From: Glycine soja
Lineage: Eukaryota > Streptophyta > Magnoliopsida > Fabales > Fabaceae
Direction of reading: 5' to 3'
Length of the DNA stretch: 64,000 bases
Assembly: GCF_004193775.1 (NCBI RefSeq)
Contig: NC_041003.1
Span: 25,864,319 to 25,928,318 of the forward strand
The position numbers and the translations under genes are program-made. This document shows, piece by piece, positions 20,973-32,713 of this stretch; position 1 is the stretch's first letter, and every line of letters starts with the position of its first letter. A model generated the notes under the pieces. It was not told the DNA's origin and searched no databases. It was given only the letters and a program-made list of their open reading frames with translations.

Positions 20973-22913
20973 TTGTAGACAAAGGAATCAAACATTTGAT
21001 CAGGACTCAATTTCTTAAAAATCAAAAGAAAAACTGAAAAAAAAAAATAAAACTTAAAAAGACACTCGCCGCTTAGCAAGACAAAATTCGCTTAGCGGGC
21101 CTTCATAAAAGACATACGCCCGCTTAGCGGGACATGGGTCGCTTAGCGGGCTTCACAAAAAACGACACTGGACTTAGCGACACAGGAGTGCCACTTAGCG
21201 GAAAATGCTAAGTTACAGTGTCTGCAAAGTTGGCTTAGCTGTCAAGGAGCCCGCTAAGCCTAAGGTTAGCCGCATGGATTTGCGCTTAGCCAAGGATAAG
21301 TTGCGCTTAGTAGAACTAAACTGAGCAAAAATTTCACTAATTTATGTAGGCTTAGCGAACAGGGCCGCTCAACTCAGCAGATGCCACAAGGAATTTCGCT
21401 TGGCACAGGAGATCCTGGCTTAACGCACGGCCAATCAATCAAAAAATTTTACTAAGTTACCTGGGCTTAGCGAATCAGCCTCGCTTAGCCACAGGTACTC
21501 TACCACGCGGATGAGTGTTCATCCTCAAGAAATAAACTCGCTTAGCACGGTAGGCACACTCAGCGAGTTCTTCAGGAAAACTCCTATATTTAACGAATAT
21601 TGATGAACTCACTTAGCGCGGTAAGCGCACTAAGCGAATTCATTGCGTTTTCTAGAAAAAAACGCAGAAATAGTGGCGTGTTTTCTTCCATATTTTGGGC
21701 CTCTACCTAGTGGATTAAACATGCACAACCCTCAATACAGTTTTTAGACACAAAATGAACCTAAAGTTTTCAACTTTAAACTATTCTTGAAACAGCAAAA
21801 CCCTAAAAGTTTAAACCTACTCTAGAGTTGTCTATCCTAAGGTTTGATAAAATAACAAAGAGAAAGATCAAGGAACTTACTTGTGCTGTGAATGATTGAT
21901 CAGAACAAAAAGATGCAAAGCAAAAGAAACAAAAACGCACAGAGAGCAGTTTGAGGGAGAGAGGGAGCAGAAAGGGCGCAAATTTTTGGAAAGTGGGTGT
22001 AACTGACGTTACACCCACTAAGAACGTTTTGTTCTTTTCGCTTAGCGGCGAGGTTCACTGAGCGAGAAGGCGAGACGTTTGGTTTCTCAAATTTTCCCGC
22101 TCACCAGCCCGCGCTTAGCCAAATTCAAAATTCAATTATTTTTTTTAGCACTGAATTTGGCTTAGGGCGAGGGTGTTGTCGCTTAGCAAGATCTGTAGAT
22201 CAGTAAACCTACAACCTCCGCTAAGCCAAGCTCTAGTCTGCTTAGCTGAAATTATGCATTTTAAGTGCAGAGGAGCTGGCACTGAGCGGTTAATAGCATT
22301 GCTTAGCGCGCATACAGCCGCAAGCAATTGAGCTCAGCGACCATGAATGGCGCTAAGCTGCATCAAATCCAATTTAATCTGCAAGATAGTCCGCTTAGCC
22401 AGAAAATTATGCGCTCAGCCCCATGGCCCTCAATTCTGACCGCAATGAATTGCACTTGGCACCACTGGGTCGCACTTAGCCAAGGTGAAGCCATCACTCA
22501 GTGATCAATATGTCACTTAGCTGAATTCAACTCAAATTGATTTTGGCTTAGCTTGACCTTGGCCAGCTTAGCAGAAATCAGCCTCAGATGCCATGGTTGT
22601 GCGCTAAGCGCTTGAAACTTGTGGCTTAGCGCATGAACGATTATGCACTTAGCGAGAAGCATACGCTTAGCGAAAGGACTAATTTTCAAAAAGATTTTCT
22701 AAGTTTTAAACTTAGTCCTTTCCCAAGAAATTGAAACCCTTAATTTTACCATTCAAAAAGAGGTTGATATGCTCCAATGTTCAAATTATAAAGCAAGTTC
22801 CCAATGCTCAAATGCATGAAAAACCAAAAATAACACAAATTGAAACTGGGTTTCCTCCCAGGGAGTGCTTCTTTAACGTCATTAGCTTGACGTTTTTACC
22901 TCATTGGGCGATC
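20973..22913 (-). other. Spacer of element B with GCTTAGCG array and predicted intron
   Basis: 1.9 kb between protease and the accessory ORF. About thirty copies of CTTAGC or GCTAAG in GCTTAGCG-like contexts occur from 21069 to 22680, spaced irregularly by roughly 20-60 bp. On the minus strand a donor CAA|GTAAGTT (GT at 21880) and a pyrimidine-rich acceptor ...TTTTTTCAG (AG at 21035-21034) could excise 847 bp. RT and integrase, expected here in a full Athila, are absent. A non-repeat block near 22840-22900 (CCCAGGGAGTGCTTC) lies next to the protease stop. Confidence 0.6.
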
Positions 22914-23648
22914 TTACGTTTTGGTTCTCACCTTCAGAACCTCTTGACCTTTTCCCATTACCCGCAAGCAAACATTGTGTTCTGGAGCAGGCTTGTCTTC
23001 AACAAACAAGTCAAAATCAATTTTCTGGTCTTCAAAACCTAACTCCAGCTTCCTCTTCCCCATGTCAACTATGCAGCTTGTGGTCAACATGAACGGCCTC
23101 CCCAAGATTACAGGGATGTCAGTATCTTCAAAGATATCCATGACCATAAAGTCTGCTAGGAAGATAAAATGCTTGACCCTGACCAATACATCTCCAATTA
23201 CTCCGTAGGGCCTGGTAATGAAGCGGTCAGCTAATTGTAGAGTCATTCGAGTGGGCATAATCTCCAACTCTCCCAATCTTCTGCACATGGAGAGTGGCAT
23301 CAAATTAATGCTGGCTCCCAAATCAATCAGAGCCTTTCCTACATTGACTTCTCCTATTGAACAAGGAATATTTACACTCCCAGGATCTTTATGCTTATGT
23401 GGAAGAATCTTTTGGATCAGAGCACTACAATTTCCTTCCACTATGATGTTTTCCGAATGAATGTACTTGTGCCTCCTTGTCAACATATCTTTCAAAAATT
23501 TGGAGTAGAGTGGCATCTGCTGCAGAGCTTCGCCAAAGGGCATGGTTATTTCCAGTTTCCTGAAAATATCCAAAAATCTTGCCAAATGATGATCTTTTTC
23601 TTTCTTGGAAGGTACCACAAGATATGGTACTTCCACACCTTTGTCCAC
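22914..23648 (-). pseudogene. pol: Aspartic protease domain, element B
   Basis: 244 codons are open. The N-terminal part is the gag-protease linker (DIFRKLEITMPFGEALQQMP). The retropepsin active site reads ALIDLGASINLMP; the DLGA form rather than DTGA is usual for Athila-type proteases. IPVILGRPFMLTT is the conserved second block. The enzyme would cut the element polyprotein. The frame ends at 22914 and no RT follows, so this copy is gag-protease only. The segment itself has no internal stop, but the upstream gag is broken. Confidence 0.7.
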
Positions 23649-23706
23649 AGCCTTTCCTCTTCTACTCTTCTCTGAAATCTTATTTTTTTCTTCTTTTTCA
23701 TTTTTC

Positions 23707-25395
23707 TCATTTTCTATTTCTTTTTCTCCTTCTTTTTTCTTTTTCTTGGTTCTCTATCTCTTTATTCTGGACCATTATTTTCTTCCCTTTTTCCTGATTC
23801 TCTTTACCCTTCACATTATTTTCCTTAACCTCAGCACCTGTCTTTTCACCCATTTGCTCCTTGTACACCACACTCTCTTCATCCTCAACTTTCACAAACC
23901 TTTTACTCCTAGTCATCACAACCTTGCATTCCTCCTTAGGATTATTTTCCGTATTTGATCCAAAAATGTTGGATGACTTGTCAGCTATCTGCTTGGCCAG
24001 TTGTCCCACCTAGACCTCAAGGTTCTTTAGTGCTGACTTAGTACTCTTATGATTTGACATCGTTACCTACATAAACTGAGTCAAGGTCTCTTCCAACTTA
24101 GTCGTCCTCTGAAAGATGTTAGGCCCTTGTTGAATTGGCCTATTTGAGGATCCACCCTGGTCTTTATTGAACTAGTTGCCAAGGTGTGTCCTCCAATGTC
24201 CTTGCTGATTATAAGGACCTTGCTGGAAGCCTAAAAATCCTCTTTGAGTATACCCTTGCCTCTGCTGATTCCCCATGAAATGAATTTCTGGAGTGTTTTC
24301 TTCAGTGGGGATGCATTGGCCTGTCTCATGAGCTTCACCATAAACGGTACAACCTGTGACCTGCAAAACAGAAGAATGTGTAGGTTGTCCAATCGACAGT
24401 TTAGTTGGCAGCTTACCAAGTGTTTTTGTTAGGATTTCAAGTTGCTTAGATAGCAACTTGTTCTATGCCAACAAAGCATCGTGTGATGTTAGCTCTAACA
24501 GGCTCTTCTTTGTGGTTTGATGGGTTCTGTCCCTCAGAATGGCATGATCATTGGCTGACATGTTCTTTATGAGCTCAATTGCTTCTTCTGGGGTTTTCAG
24601 CTTTATTTCTCCCCCAGTAGAAGCATCTAGTAAGTGCTTGGTTTGTGGTCTCAACCCATCTATGAACATATTCAGTTGGATTGGCTCGGAGAATCCATGG
24701 GTGGGAGTTCTTCTTAGTAAGTCTCTGAATCTCTCCAACGCCTCACTCAAGGATTCATCAGGGAATGGATGAAATGAAGATATTGTTGCCTTCCCTTCAG
24801 CAGTCTTAGATTCTGGGAAATACTTCTTTAGGAAATTTTCCACAACTTCTTCCCAGGTTTTAAGACTGTTACCTTTGAATGAGTAGAGCCACCTCTTGGC
24901 CTCTCCTACCAGTGAAAATGAGAAAAGACCGAGTCTGATAGCTTCATCTGGTACACTGGCAATCTTAACAGTGTTGCAAATCTCAATAAATGTTGCCAAG
25001 TGTGCATAGGGATCTTCATTAGGTAATCCTTGAAATAAATTCCCTTGTATCAGATGGATCAAAGAATGTGGGTAGGTGATATTGTGCGCTTGCACTTCCG
25101 GACGTGCAATGCTAGTGAAAAATTGTGGTACCAAGCTACTTGAATAGTCCTCAAGGGTAGTCCTCTAGTCGTGCTCATCTACCATGGTAGCAGTTTTAGA
25201 CAATTGATTAGTGGATTCCCTTGATGATGGTGAATCAAGTGATGATGAATCAGAAAAATGGGTCTCTTCCTCAAGAATGGATGCAATTGTTCTGTCTTGG
25301 AACAACTTCCTTCTCCTCTCAGCCCTGTTCCTTCTCAGTGTAGCTTCAATTTCTAAGTCCAAAGGAACTAAAGTGCCTGTAGGAGATCTATGCAT
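23707..25395 (-). pseudogene. gag: Gag relic, element B
   Basis: Start at the ATG at 25395 (MHRSPTGT), 135 bp after the primer site. The capsid region (LIHLIQGNLFQGLPNEDPYAHL, GEAKRWLYSF, ALERFRDLLRRTPTHGF) is well preserved. A knuckle-like CTVYGEAHETGQC follows, in which one Cys of the usual CX2C is Tyr. A Lys/Glu-rich C-terminal linker leads into protease. Five TAG stops break the frame, at 25167-25165, 24465-24463, 24174-24172, 24069-24067 and 24012-24010. At three of these (24463, 24172, 24067) element A retains Gln. Otherwise the reading frame is unshifted for over 1.3 kb, so decay has been mostly by point change. Confidence 0.82.
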
Positions 25396-25530
25396 AAAAA
25401 GTACTAACAGAACAGCGGTTATCCAGTTCAATAAGAGAAGACAAATATAAATTAAAGAACAAATATTCACTGAAAAAATCAAAGAATAACAAAGACACCT
25501 AAGAACGAGCTAACTTCCCAAATAAAAATA

Positions 25531-25551
25531 AGTTCCTCAGCAACGGCGCCA
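25531..25551 (-). promoter_or_regulatory. Primer binding site, element B
   Basis: The minus strand reads TGGCGCCGTTGCTGAGGAAC, the Asp-tRNA-type primer site typical of Athila elements. It lies 7 bases inside the 5' LTR edge at 25558. Confidence 0.85.
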
Positions 25552-25557
25552 AAAACT

Positions 25558-27008
25558 TGTTCGCGGTCGGAAAGTGTACCGAATCGCACAAGTAGTATAA
25601 AATGGTAAGAATCGAGTATCAAACTCTCGGGAAACTTGTGTTATCTGGAAAGCTATTTCGGTAAATAGGTGTCTGGTATGAAAAGATGATTGTGGTTATG
25701 AACAGGTATGTAAACTATCTATGCAAAAAGAAAATCACGCAAGAGAAATCTTGTGTAAAAACAAGTAGAGAACGCGTTGGTCTTCCTAATAGGTTCTTGA
25801 TGCTAAACGGATGTTCTCTATCTAATAATGCTCATGTATTCCTATGTTGTCTCCTGGACTGCTAGACCCCGATTCCTCATGATAGCCTAGTCTAATCCTG
25901 ATCAAGCCTCATCCGCAGATTCCTCTTGTAAGACTAAACTCAACCAAGACCTCCTTAAGACACACATACACAACTAAGTTCTTGTACCCCGATTCCTCAT
26001 GATAGTACAACAACTTAGCCACGTACTATCAAGGACTTTAGAATCAGACCAGTTTCCACTATTGAATGACCCTAACAAAGCATGCATCTATGTGATCAAG
26101 GTAAAGGCATACTGGAATGAAAAGCAGATAGCACAGAGAACACACAAAACATCATTACATAGATAGAAATATATTTACATCAGGTACCTACAGGGAAGAT
26201 CCAACAGAGGATTTAGCTTTCCATAGTCCGGAAATCTCCTTTACAACACAGAGAAGAACAAGATGAAAGATTGCAAAAATCCAAGTGGTGAGGATGTCTC
26301 CTTCACCTCTAGGATCTCACAATCACTCACAAACTCATCTCAAGCTCTCAGAACGACTTCCGCTCCGAGCTCTCATCTTTGCATATCTTCACACAGCAAA
26401 ATCTCTCAGAACTCTCTGGAACTTGGACCTTTCTCTCTCTAGAACTTCCTAAACATGCAAAAGCTTCAAGCCAAGGCCAGACTCTCGTGCATGCAGAGGC
26501 TTCTCAAGGAAAAATGCCAAAACTCCCACAAAAAATCTGATTTCAAGCTTAAATAAGTGGGTTGGTTCGTGCTCGCACACTTAGTGCAAATCTGAATTGC
26601 TTAGCGCGCATAAGTGGATTTTGGCTTAGCGCGCTTCTCTCGCTTAGCGGTTGAGCTGAAGCGGTGCGCTTGATGACCTAGAGCGGTGCACTCAGCGAAC
26701 CTGGCAGCTTATCTTCTTCTGGCTTCTTCCTCGTGCTTAGCCACTGAGTGTCGCGCTTAGCGAATGCTCGCTAAGCCAGCATATTAGCTTAGCGAGAAGG
26801 TGAAAACAACACTTTTGCCAATTTGCCTAATTAACCTGAAATTGAGAGAAATTGATTATTAAACACACAAAAAAAATGTATAAATTATCTATTACCTATA
26901 TTTAAAAGAAAGTACTTATAATATTACAAAACAACTATAAATTGGAGAAGTTTGATACAATATACACAAGTTTTATACACAAAAGTTAGTCATATTCATC
27001 GACTAACA
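25558..27008 (-). mobile_element. Element B 5' LTR, complete
   Basis: 1451 bp. On the minus strand it begins TGTTAGTCGATG and ends CCGCGAACA, giving TG...CA ends. It has a terminal hairpin (26985-27007) and GCTTAGCG-like motifs clustered at about 26575-26800 within its first 450 bp. The bases to its right (27009 on) are interior LTR sequence of a related family, so B inserted into another LTR. No target duplication can be checked because B's 3' LTR is truncated. Confidence 0.88.
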
Positions 27009-27980
27009 ACAACCCTCTTAGGTTTAGACTAACTTAAACTAAGCTTCGTCCGCAGATCCTTCATGTAAGACTAGGCCTAAACTAAACAACATTATTGTAA
27101 CAGCATAGTTCAAACCAAAACTTAACCCGCAGATCCCTAATGTAAGATTAAGTTTCAATCTTGCTTCAACCATGTTCTAAGGCAACAATACATTTCCCAA
27201 TGCTAAAGTCACCTAACTATGCACACGAGTGGGTGATCAGACCAAAAGCATACAAACATTAAGCATTGAATGAAGCATTGAACACAGAAAACACAATCAA
27301 TTAGATATTATGTATTTACATCAGTTGTTCAATAGAAATCCCCAACTAGGGTGTTTAGCCAGCCATTACAAAGAAACCCTAACAATAAATGAGCTTACAA
27401 AACCTAGGTATCTCTACAAAAACTGCTCCTCTTTGCTACTTCTAGGGCTCTTTTCCCGAAATAGCCACCGTGGCTACTGTGCCAATCTATGCCAATTATC
27501 AGCTCTACCCTAATTCTGCACAAAACAGGGTTTAAATAGTCTCTAAATTTGCAACGTTGCGCTTAGCGCCACCCTCGCACTTAGCGCAAGTAAGTGGATT
27601 CGGGCTTAGCGCCAGCCGTGCGCTGAGCATGGCTGAAGGCACCTGCTGCGCTTAGCACACTGATCTCACGCTTAGCGTGCGGCTTAGATGTTGACACTCT
27701 GCCAAATTCTCCTTTGTGCTAAGCGCGCTGAAGTTGCGCTTAGCCCAACTACTGAGCTTAGCCCAACTGCTACTTTTTGCAATTCAAAACTTAGCCTCTT
27801 TTTCACCTGAAAATGCACAAATTTCAACACTAAATTTAATGGAAATATTCTAGAGATAGCATTAACCATAAAAGAAGATTTATTTACAAAATTTACTCCA
27901 AAATAACCATAAATTGGGGAACTATACAAGCTTTGGAAAATGATTTCTATACAAAAGTTAGTCGTATAAAGCGACTAACA
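27009..27980 (-). mobile_element. Partial Athila-type LTR G
   Basis: It ends at 27980 with the same terminal stem as the other Athila LTRs (GTTAGTCG...CGACTAAC, 27957-27979) but a different 7-base loop. GCTTAGCG-like motifs cluster at about 27550-27770. Its other part was separated by the insertion of element B and is not seen in the window. Its 5' edge at 27980 lies inside element F's LTR. Confidence 0.7.
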
Positions 27981-28493
27981 CTAAGCTCAAGCTTCTCATC
28001 TTAAGGAGGTGAGCTTAGCTATTAGAGAGGAGTATGTAGCTAAGCTCTAGCTTCTCTAGGAATCTTCTCAAGAAGCTTCTCAAGGAAGATTCTCAAGGAT
28101 CTGAGCTTATTTATTAGAGAGGTGCGTGTAGCTAAGCTCTAGCTTCTCAAGGAAACTTCTCAAGGAAGCTACCTAGGCTATAAATAGAAGTATGTGTAAC
28201 ACTTGTTGTAACTTTGATAATTTGAGAATTACACTTCAAAATTTAGACCACTTTGGGGCACAAAATTCTGTGCCCCTTCTCTCCCTCTCCCTCCACTCAT
28301 CTTCTCCTACCTTCAAACTATTATCCATGGCTTCCTATGGTGGTGAGCTTCTTCTCGACTCATCTTTTCCTTGAAGTGGTGTCTCCTCTCAACTCTTCTT
28401 CTTCTCCATTCCACTACTATTAAAATTTGAGAAGCAAAGGACTCCATTGATGAATAAGATTCAAGGTGTACAAGCTCCAATAGAGCTATATCA
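27981..28493 (+). mobile_element. Element F 5' LTR, 5'-truncated
   Basis: It matches the second half of D's LTR: one GAGCTTAGCTA hairpin unit at about 28010-28050, a decayed GAAGCTTCTCAAG array, a TATA box at 28178-28187 and the end ...GCTATATCA at 28493. The first third of the LTR is missing left of 27981, where LTR G begins. Confidence 0.8.
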
Positions 28494-28495
28494 TG

Positions 28496-28508
28496 TGGTA
28501 TCAAGAGC
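28496..28508 (+). promoter_or_regulatory. Primer binding site, element F
   Basis: TGGTATCAAGAGC, the initiator-Met site with one inserted base, two bases after the LTR end. Confidence 0.7.
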
Positions 28509-30397
28509 ATCTTCATCTAGGTGATGTTCTTTTGCTTCCTCTATCTTTTTGTTTGGTCAATTCACTTTAATTCCTTGTTCTTCATGTTATTCTCCATGTA
28601 TATCCTCCATTGTCTTGTGGTTTGGTGCCTTTTAGAGTAGATTCAAAAAAATAAATCGAATAAATCTTAGATCTACACTTGTTCTTGCATTTCTATGGTT
28701 CAAATTTTATAGATCTACTCTTGAATCATGCTTTTGTGTTGATTTTAGGTTCTATCATCTTTCAATCATAATCTTCTTGTGTTGAACCTTTAGATCTAAA
28801 TTTTCTTCCAAAATATTGATTTGAAAAAAAACACAAAAATCTAAGTGTAAATCACTTAATCCATGTTGTCTTAGAGTCATGTTTAGTCATAATAATTGTC
28901 ACATTATGTTTTATGTTTGTGTTGAATTTTTATTTTGTTGATTGAATTCTAGATACATTTGTTCATGTATTATTGTCATTCTTAGCCTATCTTTTGAATT
29001 TTGAGTCTAATTCATGCATGTTATTTAGTTCATAACATGTTCTAAATCAATTCCTAGAAGTAATCTTGTTGTTGAACTTTTTTTTTTTGTTTTCTAAGTT
29101 TCCTACATGATGCCTATGATGAAGTTGAGCTGTGGTGCTGAGTTGTGGCTGGATTTGTGAATCAAAATAAGTTTTAAGCTCTCTTGAATTGTGTTATTCA
29201 AGATAATTGAGCATAAGAAAACACAAATTGTAACTATCGAAGTCTTAAGCAACATAAACACTACTCTTGATTTCTAGGTTGAAATCGCTGGTGTTGGCAG
29301 CTTGAACATACGAACTTGTATAAATTACGGAGAATTGGTCACTACGAATTTTGAGCTGAAATTTTTATTGAATTTTCTATACATCTGGAACAAAATTATA
29401 AAAAAAGAATCAAGCGATTTGGATAAAAGGAAAAATAATAAAAATCAAACAATTTGGAAGAAAAATCAGTGTCCAGGAAAAAAAAAGTGAAAGGGAAGTG
29501 TACTTGTTGTTTTGGCTCAAAATTTGTTCTATAATTGGTGCCTATTTTATACCAATATTATTTCTGAAATTTCAATTGAAAATTAGTATGAAAAAAAGTG
29601 CCAAAACTAGAGGTTTCTTGAGTCTTTTTTTAATGTTTTTTACTCTACTCTAGAGCCATTCTAAGTTTCTCTTTGAGTTCTAGCTTGCTTTTATGTGCTT
29701 TAATTGTTGAATAATCCTTGAAAATTTGTCATGTTAAAACTCTATTGGTTTTTCTTTCATTTCATTTTTTTGTTCTTTGGTTATTGCTTGTCTCTTTGTT
29801 TCCTTGTTTGTGAGTTGCCATATAGGGAATTGGAAAGGAGGATTGGTGTCATCCCTTGAAGAATTTGAGTCAAGAAGCAAGGGGCCAACCACCTTAAGAG
29901 CTATTGCAGTAAGAAGCACTCCAAATTGAGTGAAACACCACAGAGAGAATAGCCACCGAAATTGAAGACTTTTTTTTTTGTAATTTTGTAATTGGCAATT
30001 TGCTTTGCTTTAAAATTTTATAACAAAAAGACCTTTAATTGGAAGTAAGTTGGACCCTCCAATAGGTCACCCTACTTCCATTTATGTGTAATAATTTTAG
30101 GCAATTTTCCCTTAGGATAGTGAGTGTTTTGTTGGGAACCTTAAATGTGGTCATCCAAACACTCTTAGGATTCGCCTAGTTTACATTTCTTGCACTTTAA
30201 TTTCTTGCTTACTTTCATAGCTTATTTCCTTTACCTTCCATTGTCAAATCGCCTAGATAGCTTGCCTTTTACCAATTAGTTTTTACCCTATCTCTCACAC
30301 CTCTTTTAGTGTTTATTTTGGCTAGTTTCAACCATAGTTTCTTTTACCTTTTGTTTTCAAACCCCCAACAAGAAAGAACCACAACTTAGGAACCAAC
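28509..30397 (+). other. Leader of element F
   Basis: 1.9 kb of AT-rich noncoding sequence that can be followed along most of D's leader. No conserved reading frame. Confidence 0.55.
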
Positions 30398-32109
30398 ATG
30401 AGTCTTCATTCTTCATCTAGTATTAATGGTGAGGGTTTTACTCCTAAGGACCCCTTGTATAAGATGTTAGATGAGTTGAGATCCCTTAAGTTGTGAAAAA
30501 AAAACAAGAGAGATAAGAAAAAGGGAAAAAAAGAGTGGAAGAAATAAGTCAAGATGAAAGAAAAAAAATAAGAGAGGAAGAAAGAAGAAAAATAATGAAA
30601 GAAATGAAAAGAGAAAAGCATGCCTCCTATAGTAGTCATAACTCTTGCAAAAGCCTAAGTGAAGAACTTCGTGACTATTACGAAGGAAGGCATAGGTCAC
30701 ATCTTAGACCTCACTCCCGTAGGAGAGAAAAGGAAAGACAGCCTCAAGAGGTTAACATTAACCTCCCATACTTCCATGGGAAGGACAATGTAGAGGCTAA
30801 CTTAGATTGGGAAATAAGGGTAGAGCAACAACTTAAAAATAAGTCTACTTCAAAATCTTATGGCTCTCACTCTTATGCAAAGAAAGGCCAAGGTTAAGGC
30901 ATCTTAAGGGTGACACCTTCTAAGCCCAGAGATGATAAGGGAAAGACAATAGAAAAGCAAGCCCCTAAGGCTAGTATGCAAGAGAAGACTAGCTCTATAA
31001 GGTGCTTTAAATGTCTTGGAAGAGGACACATTAATTCTCAATGCCCCACCACGAAAACCATGATTATGAGGGGCCAAGACATTTATAGTAGCCAAGATGA
31101 GGCAACTACTTCACCTTCCTCTAGTGAAAGTGAAGAAGCAAAAGGGGAAGAATCTAGTGAAGAAATCTACCCCCAAGAAGAAGGACAACCATTAGTGGTA
31201 AAAGAGAAGTGTAAGGAGGTAAGTGTCTCCTACAAGAGGTTAGCTAAGAAGGACACTCATTTTATAATAAAGACTAACATTAAAGAAACTCCCCCTCTTA
31301 GACAACCTCCACATTTTCTCTTTTGTAAAAAGACACTTGCTAGCATTGCCACACCTCTTGGGCTTGAGTTTATTCCTCAAGTAAAGGAGTTGTTGGATGA
31401 GGGTTTGGTTCGGAAAAGCTTAAATCTTTGTGCTTTGTTGGTGCCCAAAATAGGTATTATTAGGCACCAAATCCCTAAAATAGGTGGTATGATGAATGTT
31501 TTGAGTGCTACAACCCTCTTTCGTAAAATCACTCATGCACCCAACATCTTCATGATTTGTGTACATAGGGACTCATTAGGTAGGTTTGTTCTTATTTTTA
31601 GTTTCACTACAAACTTAGGTAGTCATATGGGACACCTTAGGTTTGTCATACTTTTTGGTAGGAATAATCAACATGAAAACACAGAAAAAGGTATGTTTTA
31701 TTGCATTACTTTTCTTAATTTTTCATATAGTGATCAAGGGGTTCCCATGAACCCTAAGAGAATAAAGGTCATTCCTGAGTGGCCCACTCCACCAAGTATA
31801 AGAAAAATTTGGGGCTTCCATGACTTAACAAACTTTTACAAAAGGTTTGTCCCATACTTTTCTATACTTGTATCACCACTCATTGAGTTGGTGAGGAACC
31901 ATGTTCCTTCATGGGAAGATGCCCGGGAAATTGGTTTTCAAACCTTACCTTACTTCAACATACCAAACACCACTAATACATATGTTTTTGTTCTTTTTAT
32001 AGGTGTCGAGGGAAGGAGCCCAGAGTATGAAGAACCTCAGGATTTGAGGTCAAATCCTTTCCAAGGTGGAGGGAATGATGCAATCCTACCCTACAAGGGC
32101 ATTGGATAG
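30398..32109 (+). pseudogene. Gag/RT-relic ORF of element F, broken
   Basis: It is the same protein as at 11825-13534, starting MSLHSSSS at 30398. It is broken by a TGA at 30494-30496, a frame change at the following A-run and a TAA at 30895-30897, where D has a Gln codon. The long second part (30910-32109, 399 codons) keeps the zinc knuckle CFKCLGRGHINSQC, the acidic tract and the RT-like region with the same missing catalytic aspartates. The capsid-core deletion (LDWE joined to IRVEQQ) is at the same codon as in D. This shared structure shows that both copies descend from one already deleted mobile parent. Confidence 0.75.
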
Positions 32110-32713
32110 AGAAGACTCCAAGTAGATTGGGCCAGAGATCCAAGGGAAGGCCCTAGGGTTCTCATGAGCCTTGGGGTAGATTTCGGGCCCATTGGCTAAG
32201 TATGAGCCTGCTTATCTTTGTAAATATTATAATAGGTTTTTCCTTCTTTTGGGCCTTTTATTTTGGCCATTCTAGTAGTATAGGGTTTTAGCCTTGTATT
32301 TCAAGGCATTTTGAGTAGTCTTTGTAGTAGGGACTTTTTTTGTATTTTCATGTATTTTGGCATGGGGGTGAGCATAGATATTATAGGGGATGCGTAGCTA
32401 AGCTCTAGCTTCTCATCTCAAGGAGGTGAGCTTAGCTATTAGAGAGGTGTATGTAGCTAAGCTCTAGCTTCTCTAGGAATTTTCTCAAGAAAGCTTCTCA
32501 AGGAGGTGAGCTTAGTTATTAGAGGGGTGTGTGTAGCTAAGCTCTAGCTTCTCAAGGAAGCTTCTCAAAGAAGCTTCTCAAGGAAGTTTCTCAAGAAAGC
32601 TTCTCAAGGAAGCTTCTCAAGGAAGTTTCTCAAGGAAGCTACCTAGGCTATAAATAGAAGCATGTGTAACACTTGTTGTAACTTTGATCATTTGAGAATT
32701 ACACTTCAAAGTT
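32076..32713 (+). mobile_element. Element F 3' LTR, 3'-truncated, with 13-bp repeat array
   Basis: It starts TGATGCAATCC after the purine tract. It has three hairpin units (the first eroded), a very regular array of GAAGCTTCTCAAG-type 13-bp units at about 32555-32641 and a TATA box at 32648-32657. LTR sequence stops at about 32713, where Tat gag sequence begins. Confidence 0.82.

Larger units (their letters stand above)
27981..32713 (+). mobile_element. Element F: second copy of the D family
   Basis: It has the same organisation as D: LTR, leader, gag/RT-relic ORF with identical internal deletions, a purine tract (CCAAGGTGGAGGGAA) and an LTR. Both outer ends are lost, the left to LTR G and the right by a junction with Tat gag at about 32713. 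No target duplication remains. Confidence 0.82.

Noticed and set aside
22731..23958. Series of plus-strand frames opposite element B
   Set aside because: Antisense shadows of the gag-protease polyprotein with low-complexity translation.
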